A stretch of 64,000 nucleotides of DNA from Glandiceps talaboti (Eukaryota > Hemichordata > Enteropneusta > Spengelidae). This document shows, piece by piece, positions 1-20,457 of the stretch. Under the pieces are notes generated by a model. That model was not told where the DNA came from. It saw only the letters and a list, made by a program, of their open reading frames with translations, and did no database searches. The position numbers and the translations under genes were made by a program. How positions within the stretch are numbered: position 1 is the first letter of the stretch; every line of letters starts with the position of its first letter. The DNA lies in contig NC_135558.1 of assembly GCF_964340395.1 (NCBI RefSeq), positions 17,284,271 through 17,348,270 on the forward strand. Direction: 5' to 3'.

Positions 1-202
1 TGGAGATAGATTTTTTACGATAATATTGCATAGGAGCTTGGTGGGTGATGGTTACGCGTCATCAGAGAAGGTGCCCTAAGTGACTGTCAAGTTGTCTACT
101 GTCATATTGTTTGTACACTGACCTTCAAAGTCAAAGTTGTGTCAGTGCATGCATATCACAAACACTAGATAATATAATGTGTTGTGTCTGTTGATTCATT
201 GA

Positions 203-245
203 TGATAGATTGATAGATTGATTGATTGATTGATTAATTGATTGA
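203..245. repeat. ATTG/GATT tetranucleotide microsatellite
   Basis: Imperfect run of GATT/ATTG units lying just upstream of the splice acceptor of the first visible coding exon (TTTACAG ending at 266). The rest of 1-202 shows no exon or element I can support. Confidence 0.8.
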
Positions 246-270
246 CATATTTGTTTTTGTTTACAGAATC

Positions 271-3088
271 ATGGCTGTTTTGAATTGTCTAAGGTTTTTG
301 ATACTGAGAGACCCTGTCACCGAGAACAGAAGTGGAATATGGAGTGCATTAGATTCAATTGAAGAGGATTATATCAACCTCTTAGAAAAGGGTATTGGAC
401 TATCCAAATCACATTTTCAACAAGAATTGCAGGCACTTCTCGAACAAAGAAAAAGTAAGGAATTTCTTCCTTCAAAGAAATTATTTTAATATGTTGCATA
501 CTTATATATAATCCCATGAAATCAATGTTAGTTTTACGTCATAATGCTCCGAGTATGATTCCGCGGACTAATACAAATTCGAGCTTGTAGCCGGTCCGCG
601 GAATCATACGAGGAGCATTATGACGTAAAACTAACATTGATTTCATGGGATTATATATTTATCACATAACTAAGTATTTCCCCGTATTTTTCTAAAATTT
701 TAAATCGTATTTTACGAATATTGCATCATTTCATCGCACTATATTCTTCATCGCGTATTAAAAAATGGCACACGGCGGCTATGCAAATTACATAATCGCG
801 TGACCTGTCACGAGGTCAAGCTTACCATATGTATCGGTCATACGGTTGTGTGGTTTCTCAACCAAAATTATCGGTTATAACCTTGCGATGTACATGTAAT
901 ACCGAATTTAGTTTAAAACGTAAGTAGAATTGTCTGAATACGACTTTTGTGTCGTCATTTTAATAATATTTTCTCGGGTTGTGTAAGTTAGGAGATCTGA
1001 GCTCGATGGAAAATCTGAAGCTTGCCGGCTGCTACATCGATAATCTACGTGATTTTTAAATAGAATAAAATGAATCAAATAAAAAGCAAAGGACTTCTAC
1101 GTATCAAACTCATGCCATCCAAGGAGATATGTAACGTAATGTATGCATTTACATTTTGAAAGCACATAATTATTACGATAAACTTGATAGTAGCGTAGGA
1201 TTTACACGAACACTCGAACAGTAAGGAGGAAAAATAGTTCGGTAGAACAGGGGTGATATGCTCTGAAATCACCCCTGTTTGATGTCACACAGTAGAAGAT
1301 ATGCACGTATTTATGTGATAAATGGAAATTTTAATGAATGTGGGAAAATTACATATCATACCCTATGTTTTCTTATCCAAAGAGTTGACTAGTGACATAA
1401 GGGGCCTTACCAACACATGACAGAGGTCATTATAATAAATTTAATTAGGCCTTCTCTCGTGTATATTTTCTGACTGAATGAAGAGAAATGTCAGGATATT
1501 TTGCAATTATGTTTTTGCAAGCTTAAATTTAATAATGTTTGATTCTCATGTTCTCAAATGTGTACTAATTTATCAGAGGACCAACTTTTTTTCTGGCTCA
1601 CTACTTTTAATCATAATGTAACATGAGCCTGTAACTGCATCACTCTTTACTTATTCATTATTTTCGAGTTCTCTACTTTTGGTGATTCACACTTCACAGT
1701 GAATCTCTGAATATTGCACCTAAAATTAAACAGCAATACAGTAAACTTTTGTTCTGTTGAACTATGCTAGTACCTACAGGGACTGTTTTAATACTGTCGC
1801 AGTGTCGCATCCAATTCCTAAATTAATATAATCACCTTTGCAACTGACAGCTTTTACATGTGATGTTGTGGTATGTTTTTTTTTCAGGGAAAGGTAAAAA
1901 TGAGCCAAATGTAGATGTGAATGTATCTGGAACACCATTACCTGGACTAGCACCAGAACAACAACTACAGGTTAGTGTATAGACTATCTAGGTGTAGAAA
2001 ATTTAGGTAAAACGGTTCTCTAAATTGATAAAGTTTGCTTAACATTCAGCACTAATCTTGATCAAAAACAGAGGTTAATGTTAGACAGCTGAAGAGTCAA
2101 TCCTAATGTAATGAAAATGTGCAAAATCATATCCTTGCTGTCCATTCAGAGTACAGCCAGGCTATTTTAACTAAAATATGAATTAGTAGCTTTGAAGTGC
2201 TTTTTTTAAATCAGGGATACAATTGTCAACAACCAAGAACCTAAATATACAAGTAAAGATGCTTTAAACTCCAGATGCAGCAGATAAAATTTGAAATAAA
2301 TGGTTATAAATGTTTGACAGGGTTCAGCATTACAATATTACTTCATCAGACTGATTCAACCAATCTTCATAACCAAACTGGAGTAGATGGAATGTCTACA
2401 AACTGATATGTTTTGGGATATTTCAGCTCCTTCTGAGAGAAAAGAAAATGAAAGTCATTATCAGAGTAACAGAGTGTACAGATTAATGTCTCGCTAACAG
2501 AATCTTTGGTTAATCTTCATACAAGGGCACATACCTGTGCTAATTTAATTCTGTTTGTCACCGTAACACCTTTAAAATGATCGTCAGCTAAAAATTAAAA
2601 ATAAAAAGTTTTTAAAAAAGTAAATGTATGAGTACATGTTGGTGATACTCTCAATGCATAATACATACATTGTAGTTTAACAATCTATTGCACAGTGGGG
2701 GTGTAGAAGTAGTCAAGTTGTAATTGATATGTTGATTATCAGAAAATAAATCATCAAGTCCATGTGTAATGTTTTCATTAGGTGCCTGCTTTTATTGCGC
2801 TCTCAAAGAATGCTTATCACTGTTCAATGTGATTGGGCTGTGTTTGTTGTGTCTCTGTTATTGTTAGTCTAGAGTTGAAATATGTCTATTTTTGTGTCAA
2901 AAATGTAATGTCCCATGAGTGAAACACCAAACCAATATCATTTTAGCTCTAATGATAATTTTGAGTATTGTTTATTTTTTCAGGTGTTTAAGACAGCTCA
3001 GCAAATGCTAGACATGATGTCCAGTGTCTTGGCAAGGCTGTGTGAAATAATAGCAGATGAAAAGAAGAAAGGCACAACTTCTTCATAG
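271..3088 (+). CDS. Small three-exon gene, unrecognised 123-residue helical protein
   Basis: Coding exons are 267-454 (ATG at 271), 1888-1970 and 2984-3088. Each has consensus splice sites (TTTACAG, TTTTCAG and TTTTTTCAG acceptors; GTAAGG and GTTAGT donors), and the frame closes across both junctions to a TAG at 3086-3088. The start has a good context (AATCATGG) and lies 4 nt inside its exon, so a non-coding first exon probably sits upstream of the window. The 123-residue product has no signal peptide or membrane segment. Residues ~20-62 form an amphipathic helix (SGIWSALDSIEEDYINLL), residues ~63-88 a Pro/Gly-rich linker (GTPLPGLAPEQQLQ), and residues ~89-123 a second helix (FKTAQQMLDMMSSVLARLC) ending in a lysine-rich tail. 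This helix-linker-helix plan suits a small subunit of a coiled-coil complex. I do not recognise the family. Codon use and splice quality support a real gene. Confidence 0.72.
504..658. repeat. Near-perfect hairpin (MITE-like) in intron 1
   Basis: Arms of about 64 bp (504-567 and 595-658) are almost exact reverse complements around a ~27-bp loop (568-594). Both arms contain CCGCGGAATCATAC / GTATGATTCCGCGG and the stretch TTAGTTTTACGTCATAATGC. It starts ~50 bp after the donor of exon 1 of the small gene. Confidence 0.85.
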
Positions 3089-3435
3089 CATCTTCAAGCT
3101 TTGATATTTGACAGTGCAGTTAAGATGGCTATGAAACCACTTTTGGCAATTGATTGCCATGGTGATATGGATCAGCTTTATATGCTTTAGACAAACCAAA
3201 ATGAAATAGACCTTTGTAAAGATGAATGATAAATCACAACTCACATATCCTGTAAGCCATGCTGTCTGCCAAGAGTACAACCCAGGTTATTTCAATGACA
3301 ACCAGCTTGACATTGATGTTTGTTTTCATACACGATAGAATGGCTACTGTAATCTCAACTGTTAGTTACAGTATGGCCATTTGTATAGCCTAAGCCTGAA
3401 TCCATGCTGGTGTCTTTATGACAATATTATAGCAG

Positions 3436-4035
3436 GGCTATTTATGACCTGGAATCCATACTATTCTGTTCTATAGTATAGTATAGTATGGCTATTTGTA
3501 GCCTGGAATCCATGCTGTCCTGTTCCACACTATAGTATAGCATGGCTATTTGTAGCCTGGAATCCATACTATTCTGTTCTATAGTATAGTATAGTATGGC
3601 TATTTGTAGCCTGGAATCCATGCTGTCCTGTTCTACAGTATAGCGTGACTATCTGTAGCCTCGAATCCATGCTGTCCTGTTCTACAGTATAGTATAGCAT
3701 GGCTATTTGTAGCCTGGAATCCATACTGTTCTGTTCTATAGTATACAGCATGGCTATTTGTAGCCTGCAATCCATGCTGTCCTGTTCTACAGTATAGCGT
3801 GACTATCTGTAGCCTCGAATCCATGCTGTCCTGTTCTACAGTACAGTATAGCATGGCTATTTGTAGCCTGGAATCCATACTGTTCTGTTCTATAGTATAC
3901 AGCATGGCTATTTGTAGCCTGGAATCCATGCTGTCCTGTTCTATAGTATAGCGTGACTATTTGTAGCCTCGAATCCATACTATCCTGTTCTACAGCATAG
4001 CGTGACACTTTGTAGCCTGGAATCTATGCTGCACT
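3436..4035. repeat. Minisatellite, about 11 copies of a 50-56 bp unit
   Basis: The unit runs from GGCTATTTGTAGCCTGGAAT through CCATGCTGTCCTGTTCTACA to a short GTATAGTATAGCAT spacer. Copies differ in two recurrent ways: CCTGG versus CCTCG, and a variable number of GTATA motifs, which changes unit length. It lies ~350 bp past the stop codon of the small gene. Open frames on the minus strand here are translated repeat, not genes. Confidence 0.92.
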
Positions 4036-4894
4036 TTTCTATAGTATGGTTAGATGTAGTTGAAACCATATATTTACTACTAATAACACCTGTGTTGTAG
4101 CTCCCATCTCAGAGTAGGGCTTTTTCTAATGCACATTGCTGTAATATGTAATAAAGGCATATGACATGCTGTCACAATATTTAACAATAACTTAAAGTTT
4201 AAAACTGTGAAAGTTTGAAACTGGCTGGCGTCCTATATTTACCATGACATTGGATACTGCAATGATTATGTATTTGACAAGTGAAGATAGTTTCAATACA
4301 AAGAACCTTCAATAAAAATCTGTGTGTGGTGCTTTGTTGCAATTACCTAACATTGTCAAGAGCAGAAATGAAATGGCGTGTAGTGGTTATTGTTTCCAGG
4401 GCATCGCACATACTGAAGGGCGTATCTGAATATATACCATCGTTTTGCTGTAAGAGTGTCACTTGCAAAGGTTTTGAGTAATAATCTACTCACTGAAATA
4501 CATCTAATGTAAACAAACATTCAACACACAATGTACCCTTGTTATTTGTTGCACAATGGCACGAATTTAATACTGCTAACACTAGTTTAAGAAATTATGC
4601 TGAAATAATAAAGAGTTTCAGTCTTATATACACAGTCACGGTCGCTTTTGTAAAGGTGCAGATTTGCTCAAAACTCGATTTTCATAACTTTCATGGATAA
4701 TATTGTCAATAACTTGTGCAGAATAGAACACTCTACTGTGTAACTCCTTGTCCTATCGTATATCACAGTACACAGAATTCAAACTACACAGTAAATTTCA
4801 TCCTCTCAAATTTGGTTTCAACATTAAAGGGGCACAAGCTGAGTTAAGAGTTAATTTTTGAAGTGTATTTAAAGACCAACAACCACATCGGGAA
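4036..4894. other. Intergenic, no gene seen
   Basis: AT-rich single-copy-looking sequence. An AATAAA at ~4151 could serve a long 3' UTR of the upstream small gene, but this is not certain. Nothing else supported. Confidence 0.5.
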
Positions 4895-5007
4895 ATGGAT
4901 ATACATATGTATTAGTTGAACAATGAATATTCATGACTCCCAAGTGCTTATTACCTTCAGCTAAATATTCATGAATATTCATTGTTCTCCTAATCCATAT
5001 GCCTGTC
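4895..5007. repeat. Hairpin element with AATATTCATGA core
   Basis: Left arm 4895-4936 and right arm 4969-5007 are reverse complements apart from small gaps; both contain GAACAATGAATATTCATGA or its complement. The spacer is ~32 bp. Confidence 0.75.
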
Positions 5008-5615
5008 TGCTAAGTCCCATGATACAACAATAAACCTGTATGAGAGCAACAAGTGTTTCTTGGTAATTGCACAAAATCTATGTCATGTGACATCATAAAT
5101 TTGACTCAGATTTTATGGAAATGTCTGTATTTCGTTGAGTCGTGTTTCCCTTTAAGCTACACTCTGGAATACAATACAAGGAAAAGTCCAGCCAACCACA
5201 ATAATATGTCTTTCAATCATTTATTTTGATTATCTTGTCATTTTGTGCGTGATTCTTTTCAAATAAAATGAAAGATATTAAAATTTTTGGACTAATTGGA
5301 AACTTAGCTGAATGAGCATGTGAAGGCGAGTTGAATGTTACCATTACACATACACCAATTACTGCCGAGCACTGCGACATTGACATCACTACCCCAACTT
5401 TCAGTAATACATTTACGCACACACAAGGTGTCCTTAGGTTTGTGCTGACGAAATCCTTACATATTCGTAGGCGGATAATCTGAGTTGTTAGCACTGTTTC
5501 TCATACGAAACATGTCACACTGGTTAAGGAAGCTTTGACGATTTTAGCCTTTAGCATGTCTGATATACATCGAGTTAAACTGCTCATTTTTACGTTTTAA
5601 TATAACGATGAAGTC

Positions 5616-5616
<1 letters not shown>

Positions 5617-5660
<44 letters not shown>
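5617..5660. repeat. (GT)n microsatellite
   Basis: About 21 uninterrupted GT units followed by CTGTATC. The stretch 5010-5616 before it holds nothing I can support. Confidence 0.95.
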
Positions 5661-5661
<1 letters not shown>

Positions 5662-5810
5662 TGTATCACGATTTCCGAAAAAACGGCTGCATCATCAATT
5701 CAAATGAAATTTCATGGACATCTTCCGTAGGGTAATGGCAAGAACTGATTAGCTTTTGGTAATAATCCGATGAATATTAATGACCGATTTGAGTAATTAA
5801 TCGATCGAAC

Positions 5811-6051
5811 GAGTATAAAGTTGGCATCAGATTAAGATTCAGATTCAGGTAACGTTATCTTATGAACATTATATTGAGCGTCAGATGGCCTCAGATCCGA
5901 AGACACCCGACGGACTCAAACCTGAAATAATACCGCTGAGACTACAGGAAGGATTCTGCTTCACTGCCGTTGGATGTATTCGGATCTGAGGCTATCCGAC
6001 GCTCAATATGACGCTACCTGAATCTGAATCTGATATCAACTTTATACTTGT
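5811..6051. repeat. ~240-bp hairpin MITE-like element
   Basis: Outer arms (5811-5854 and 6010-6051) share GTATAAAGTTG and CAGATTCAGATTCAGGTA in opposite orientation. Inner arms share ATTGAGCGTC, GCCTCAGATCCGAA and their complements. The centre (~5905-5965) is unpaired. Related CAGATTCA motifs reappear near 8868-8912. Confidence 0.85.
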
Positions 6052-6084
6052 GCTCTACACTGAGAAAGACTCTATTTTCAGGGG

Positions 6085-6235
6085 TTTCGTGCCAACCTTA
6101 TTTTGTGTTTCCCTTGGATCTGCACTCTGCATTGGCTGGACAAACACAAGAAAAAAGAAGACCGAGGCAGGGTATTTAAGTGATTCAAACTCACCAGAAA
6201 ACATTTTTTTTCTTGGCCTTAAAATAGGTTTACAA
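6085..6235 (+). repeat. Dispersed repeat family B, partial copy
   Basis: Sequence ending GGGTATTTAAGTGATT...CACCAGAAAACATTTTTTTT...GGCC matches the end of the longer copies at 21725-22010 and, inverted, 31525-31850. Shared landmarks are CTGCA...GGCTGGA, the GGGTATTTAAGT motif and the CCAGAAAC end. Only the right-hand half is present here. Confidence 0.6.
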
Positions 6236-6239
6236 TGAG

Positions 6240-7120
6240 CGCGGAGTTCACAAACATTGTTTCAATTTCATCAAATATGGACTTATCATTTTCAAAATTC
6301 ACACACAAATGCGCAGATGAATAAAGAGAAATCGCGTTTCTATAGATTTTCAATTAGAAGTTTAGGAAGTATTATATTGACCTTGAACCGTCTCCTTTTT
6401 ACCTGTGTTTCTTTTCCGATTTCTCTCGATAACAAACTCCTGCTGTTTGTTGCAAGGCATGTACATAATCATTTCTCTAGCTCTGTAACTCAGGATATAA
6501 GTACAATCTCACATATTTATCAAGTGTAATAATCTATAATTTATACCCAAATCATGTGTGTGGTCAAAATATGGAAAATAGACCAAGCCTCGCCTAACCT
6601 ACGAAGAAAATTTCGCAACAATGTATCAATAATGTGTGACCTATACATTGACCTCTATATAATTATTGTACAGTGAGGGCGCGCCACTCAACAAAATCTT
6701 GACAATATTTCCCAAGTAGTGATTAAGGAATGTGTAAACTCGAGGTGGGACAGAAGGAAGTTCAACACGCACATGCCATATCCCGGATATGTAGGGGATC
6801 ACGAAAGCTGAGTGAAGTCGAGGATGGCAAGCTACAAAATAAATTTTACTTTTAATGAATCTATTTGTACCCTTATAACTATGTCTATTAATTTCGTTGG
6901 GGGGGGGGGGGGGTTCTGAGGCCCCTTACTACTTACATATGCTAGCACGCTTTTGCTCATTTTCCAAATCAGGGTCCTAAGTTCAGACCACTGTATACGT
7001 GTACATTTACCCCAGACAGGAATAATTGTGTATACTGCATAAGCATACCTTAAAATGTGGGTCTCAAGTTTATAACCATTAACAGATTAACAGGATTGAA
7101 ACGAAAAAAAATATACACAT
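6240..7120. other. Non-coding; poly-G tract at 6899-6914
   Basis: No splice-bounded coding segment is visible, and in particular no upstream ABC-transporter exon. A run of about 16 G lies at 6899-6914. Confidence 0.55.
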
Positions 7121-7546
<426 letters not shown>

Positions 7547-7668
7547 AAAGTGTATGGAAAATATGACGACGGCAAGCCAACTATCGGTTTGTTTGCATAG
7601 ACACAAACTAAATGTTGATATAAGCTGTTACTATATAGACATGGATGTAATAACAAAACAAATGAAGC

Positions 7669-7674
7669 AATAAA
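7669..7674 (+). terminator. Poly(A) signal AATAAA of the ABC exon
   Basis: AATAAA ~120 bp past the TAG, a normal distance for a terminal exon. Its presence supports an expressed 3' end. Confidence 0.55.
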
Positions 7675-8080
7675 AACAGTGAAATCTACCCATGTTTATC
7701 TTATTCTATGTATATAAATACATTTTAATGAACACAAATATTGCATGCAACACATGGTCTGCCATAATATTCACGATATATTTTATACCATGGTGAAGTG
7801 TGTGTGTAAAAGATAACCACCGATACACCAGTTTTGGTTATTCTATTTTGCAAATATTGAATAGTATATTTGAGAAACTAGTCGGATATATTACAAAATA
7901 TGATCAGCAGCAGTGCATAGTTACACTTTTTGTGCACTACTAGTATTCTCTCCTATCCAATGTGGTCCTTTAAAACGTTAAGTACGATTACAAATGTGTG
8001 TTGTTACACAAATAAAGTTTGAATATAAAGATGTTTGCAACAGTCAGTAGGTGTCAACATATAAAGCTAAAGCCTACAGC

Positions 8081-8419
8081 AATTGTGTGATTTCGACTAC
8101 GTTCAATTTTAGAATCTGTAGGGTAGGTAGATTTTCAAAAAAAAAAAAACTTGTTGTGAGTGTCTAGTTCAGGTAGTTGTGTTTTCCGTTGTTTTCCATA
8201 TAGTCTCTGTGTTATTGGTTTCTTTCCATTAGTTGTACAGCCATTACAGATTAGAAGAACAGTTTTGTCTTTTTAAAGCTGATGTCAGTTTCTGCATCCA
8301 CTATTTCTCTCAATGTTCGCGATTTTATTTTTTTTTCTCGAATGCATAAACAATTTAAGGTTGGCAGTGAAAAAACTAGGTGGGGTTGGGTGACCGGAAC
8401 CAAACGATTTTTAGGCCTT
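8081..8419 (+). repeat. MITE family A, copy 1
   Basis: About 340 bp containing GTGTCTAGTTCAGG, GTACAGCCATTACAGATT, AAGCTGATGTCAGTTTCTGC and, near the end, GGTGACCGGAACCAAAC followed by TTAGGCCTT. The same ordered landmarks recur at 32111-32461, 48788-49122 and, inverted, 39911-40270. The ends are inverted repeats built on AGGCCTAATAAAA and a GGTTCCG-type motif. No coding capacity, so a non-autonomous DNA element. Confidence 0.85.
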
Positions 8420-9155
8420 GGGAAATCACATTACTACCATGACGTAAAGACATGTAAAAGTATTCATTAATATTACAACCTAACTAGATTTCAGAATAGC
8501 AACACCAAAAGATGAACTTAAGTAACAGCTGCTTTGGGTCGAAAACTGACCATTGGAAAACACAATGTACAAATGTAGTGTGCAACAACTTAACTTAATA
8601 TCACTCCAGAAATAACTTTTTTGGCATTTCAGTTAACACTATTTTGGTGAAGCCGTATGTCAAGACCTTTCAAATTTTCCGCCGATTATAAAGCATATCC
8701 ATCTGTATTGTCATAAACAGAAGCAATATTTAAAAAAAATCGTTTCTAACAAATAAAAATCAAACTCATAAAGTGACTAGCTTCTCTCCCACTATTCTGA
8801 AATGTACATAGTTGTCTACAGCGAATTGGACATGATTTGTTGTTGTGTTAATTTTAGGTAAAGAAAGATTCAGATTCATATCAGGATTCAGTTTCATATT
8901 TAGATTCAGAAAAGGCTTCACGTCATACTTTTGTAGCAGGTCACAAGAGCTAAGAGCATATTACACCGCGGTATTTTCATGAAGAATAGAACACAATAAA
9001 GCACAATATGGAAAGCTTGCTAAAATAAACAATAGGTTTTTCAAAACCTATTCTGTAAACTGTTCTTCAGAAAAATCACTAATTCTTGTGGACACAAAGT
9101 CGAAATATTAAACAAAACGAATGTTATATTTAATATAAAAGTTTGTTACATAATT

Positions 9156-15712
<6,557 letters not shown>

Positions 15713-15749
15713 GATAACTCGGCGCAGAATGTGTGGATTGAAAGGAGAT

Positions 15750-16553
15750 GGGAAAGGTAGAACGTGAAACAATTAATCAAGACTGTTTCAAACCCTGCAT
15801 GTCGAATTCGTTGCTGACCTGTACCTCGCACCGGAATATGACTGAACTAAACATATTTTTTAATACCCGGAGTTTATTGAATACGTCGTGCCACATGCTG
15901 CCATGTCAGGTCTGGCTTTGTTAGTAGTATTTATTAGCAGATTCAATGACAGCTTGTCATACGATATGTTAATTGATAATTTCCACAGGTTTACACAGCT
16001 AGTCATAATATTTATACACTTTCGAAGCTATTTTGGACGTCCGTCACAAAATTGCATTATCGTTGTTATTAAAAATAGCTACATGAATTAAACTTTATTT
16101 CACATATCATTGTACTGGTCTTGGAAAATTCTGATGTAAAAACGATAGATTCATTGCAAACATTTCTAACGTTTTGTAATTTTCCTAGATCCGACGGTCG
16201 AGACTTCTTAAATATATATCACATATAAACTATATTGTAACTACAGCAATGTGAATTGATATTATTAGTTTACGTGCATCGTTTAATCTCTCGGGCACGG
16301 AACAAAAATCTATATAATACTTTCCCAAAAAGAAGCTAAAATCGTGATAAATATGATAAATATCATCTATGTGTCAGTCTGTGCATAATCCTACACATAC
16401 AATAAAATCACATGGCGTCATATTATCATAAAGTAGTGAATCAACAGATATAGGAATTTATGAAGTAGCATGTCAATGAGGATTTATTACATATCATGGA
16501 TTGGGTGATATATTAACACAAACGTAGATAATTTATTTCATTGACCTATATAA

Positions 16554-16639
<86 letters not shown>

Positions 16640-17490
16640 ATTTTCATGCTTTATGGAACTAGAAGCCATTGCTCAGTAAATTATTTATGCACGACTGTTA
16701 ACGTTATTGGGCGCTAAGTGAAGCTATAATCATACAAACACGTGGAAACGTTCACATCACTTGATGACCCGTTTAAAAAGAGTGTAAGAAAACTGGAGAT
16801 AACTACTTCTCAATACATGGTGTCAAACAGGATACAGAATACCAATCTATAGGAAAGTACGAGAATAAAATGTCCATGGGCTCTAGGTTCATAGGTATAC
16901 CAGATGTAAAGTGAATGCCTTCCGTAATGGCAAAACAATAGATTTGTCGGTCTACATATATTGTTGAAATAGGTATTATACATGACACACGCTTCATTGG
17001 AAAATTAATTATACGATATTATATGATACACTAATATTTGACGCTTGCATAGTTAACATATTTCCTAATTATTAAAAAATCATTGATTATGCAAATTAAC
17101 CATATAGCTTATCAGTTACAACACCAAGCTTTAAGTGACACGTGTACTTCTTTACCATCAATTCATGTACTAAATTATCTGAAATTTAAAGCTTTCATTC
17201 AAAAGATATATATTGCCTCATTAATTATAAAAATGATTATAGATAAAATTGTATACAACAATTAAAAAGTACATGAACTATATCAAATACATATGATTTG
17301 TTATGGTTGATGGATATTCCAAGTTAAGGATGAGATGCAGGGTCGTTGGCTCACTTTTCCATCATAATATTAATATTCAACAATAAAGACAAGATAACTA
17401 TGTGTTTCATGTATTATGTTGAGTCTATATTTGAAGTTGTGGTTACTAAATCATATTAAAATTGAATTACAGATGATCATCAAATGTACA
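15750..17490. other. Intergenic between transporter 1 and the dehydrogenase
   Basis: No exon seen. Contains (AT)n at 16556-16637. The 5' end and promoter of transporter 1 must lie in its first part, but I see no clear TATA box. Confidence 0.55.
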
Positions 17491-17499
17491 AATTATTAA

Positions 17500-17705
17500 T
17501 TAAAACTGTTAGCTCCATCAAAAAACGTTATAGGACATAAGCGATTTGTTACGATTAACGTCTGAACTAAATTACATTGAAATTGAAGCATGATATAGCA
17601 TAATTATCGAAAATCATTAATTATGCTAATTATTCACAACAAATTGTAAGCTACATCAACAAACGTTATGAGACATATGCGCTCTGTTATGATTAACATA
17701 TGTCT
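17500..17705. repeat. Two diverged direct repeats (~135-bp period)
   Basis: GTTAGCTCCATC AAAAAACGTTATAGGACATA near 17509 and GTAAGCTACATC AACAAACGTTATGAGACATA near 17647 align along ~57 bp, followed in both by GATTAAC. Each is preceded by an ATTAATTA-rich segment. Confidence 0.6.
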
Positions 17706-17909
17706 TCGAAGTGATTCCAAAATTTTCGCGTATATGCGTATATTTGTTGATGCTGACATTTCGCCAGCATTGTCCGCGGTTTACTATAGAAAAGTGGTAA
17801 GAATTGCAAAATAGAAAGTCTCATAGTTGGCCTCTTCTTTTCATCTTCTAACCCTGTATAATAAGGTTTGGAGTTGGGTCTATGTTTTGGGTAATGACCA
17901 CTTGTAGAT

Positions 17910-20406
17910 TTAAAAGGGAATCAATTCACCATTGAATTGGAAGAATAACCCGGAATGCTCTTTTGTTCTTGTGCTAATAACATCGATAATGCTGTGTACC
18001 GACTCCTGTGGTGATAGATTGGCATTGGGACCTCCCATATCAGTCCCCACCCAACCAGGGTTGATACTCATCGTCAGGATGTGATCCGCTGCCAGCTGTA
18101 GGCCAAGGTCTTTGGTCAACATATTCAAGGCAGTCTGAAAATAAATAAAAACAGACGGATATTATAAGTTAACGTGCTTTGTCATATATACCTACAGAAG
18201 CAGTTCATCCATGAAAACTTATATAGCGTATCAGAATTCTGAACAACGATGGTGAAATGTTGGGACTTTACAGTAAAGTCAAACTGAAATCTTAAATGTA
18301 TCATAAAGTATCATTTAAAAAAAATCACTTCAAACTTGGACATTGCTTGAAATGTCCCTTAATTTGTAGCTGATATTCAATGGCATGCCACCAGCTGTCA
18401 TATTTCAATTGCACATGATTATTCTTTAATATCAGAAAGTGTCAAAGAAAGTACATTGCCATTTCAAGAAAATTATGCAATGACAACACATTAATATTCA
18501 CACTGCAAGACTGTAACTAGTATCCTCCTACCGCCAGATATGGTTACATGACACCTGCAGCTTGTAACTTACAGATTATGAAGCTCAACAACCTATATTC
18601 ATACTATGGTTGCTTGTCAGTTTAATTGACTGCACATCACACTCCTGTGGCAAATGTTTGTTAAATCCATCAAACTCACAAGACCCATAGTATAACAAAA
18701 GTTATAATTCAAATTCGGTAATGTTTATAGTCTTTTTTTTCAACAGCAGGATGTCATTCTTATCATGCAATTCTGAGACATAACAACTGTAAACTTACTT
18801 CTTATCATGTTAATGAACAAAATGATCATATAAACTGTAACCTTCATAAATTGCTTCTGGACATAGTGTTCAAAGACTACGTATAACGACAGCTTGGTAT
18901 CAGGTTCGAGTCCCAGACAAGGTATAGATGAAATTTGTATGTAGTTTAATAAATAGTTGCAAAAATAAAGTCATATGTGTGTGACAATCCATGCGGGTGG
19001 GAGTTGATGAAGAGAGTGATTGTGATAGTTAACAAGATGGTGGACAGTTTCATTTTGTACTTTACAAGATTAATTAGGAAGAGTTTTAGTGTAAAACTGC
19101 CACGTGAACTCTCCAGTTACCTGGAAGTATGTTGTTGAATGAAATTGTGACCCTGGTTGAAACAACGTGAGACAAAAATGAGTATGTCAACAGCTAATTG
19201 AGGCATTAATGCTGACTAACCATTCACAGGCTTATTTTTTGTTATTGGCATAGCAATTTTTCATACCTTTGTGCAACTGTAACTTAGACTAGACGATCTT
19301 TTGTCTTTCAGTGAGCCTAGACCACTTGAAATATTGACAATAGCAGCTCTGGATGCATTCACATCTTCTCCATCAAACAATCCACTAGCTGTTCTTATTA
19401 AAGGTACAAATCGCTGTAATGAGAATTGAGTATAGTATTATGGCTTACTTTTATACTTCAGATGTGTTGTGCATATATGTAGCTGACTCCCTTTTATTTT
19501 ATTTATATTTATACACCTGGCGTTTTAGTGGTTGCAATGTTATATCATTGAGAGACATTCTAAACCCCCTGTTTTTATGCTTGTGAATTGGTTATCGATG
19601 AATTTTCCCTTTCCTGGTATTTTGTCTATCCAGATGTGTCTTACATTTTAAATTAATTTCTATAATGTTCATATAATAATACCAAGTACCAATTCAATTT
19701 AAACTTCTTCCAAAAGTCTGTGAGTGAATCAAAACAAATACACTACAAATACTAACAGCAGTACATGATATACTTTAACCACTGTATATGTCTTAATATT
19801 CGATACTCACAATGTCTTCATAGTAACTTTTCCTGTTTTAAGATACATTGCATGTGACAATGTTGTTTACATATAGGCTCCATTTAGTCTTTATTAGAGT
19901 TGAAATACTGTCAGACAATGGAAAGACATATTGCCTGTTTACTGTAGATGTTAGTTATTAACATGTTATATAAGAAACACAAGACACCATCAATGATAAT
20001 AGCTGTTACTTGTAAATCTGAGGCATAGTCAGGTCACCAGCCCTGGGTCTGCTGCTTACAAAAACAATGACAGGTAAATGCCTACTACCACCACCACTGA
20101 CACCGACACCACCACCACCACCACCACCACCACCACTACTACTCATATTGAAATTAGCATCAGGTCGTTTTTAACAAATTACCTTTGCCACCATGGCAGC
20201 ACCCACTGTATTCACACTGTAAAGTTTCATCATGGTTTCAGCTTCAACATCTTCAATTTTGGGTTCTGCTTTAAATACACCTGCATTATTTATCAAGAGA
20301 TTTAGCCCATTCTGACCCGTGACCTGCTCCACCTGTTTAGCTGCTGCATCAATAGTGCCAGTGTTTGTCACATCTATAATGATAAATGAACATATCATAA
20401 CTTGTC

Positions 20407-20457
<51 letters not shown>

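Noticed and set aside
3436-4035. Regular repeats resembling a CRISPR array
   Set aside because: No unique spacers; the whole unit repeats with small changes, and the genome is eukaryotic. The 48-bp array at 42.7 kb was rejected for the same reason.
5213-5494. 93-codon minus-strand ORF
   Set aside because: No splice-site context, no recognised motif and codon use like surrounding non-coding sequence.
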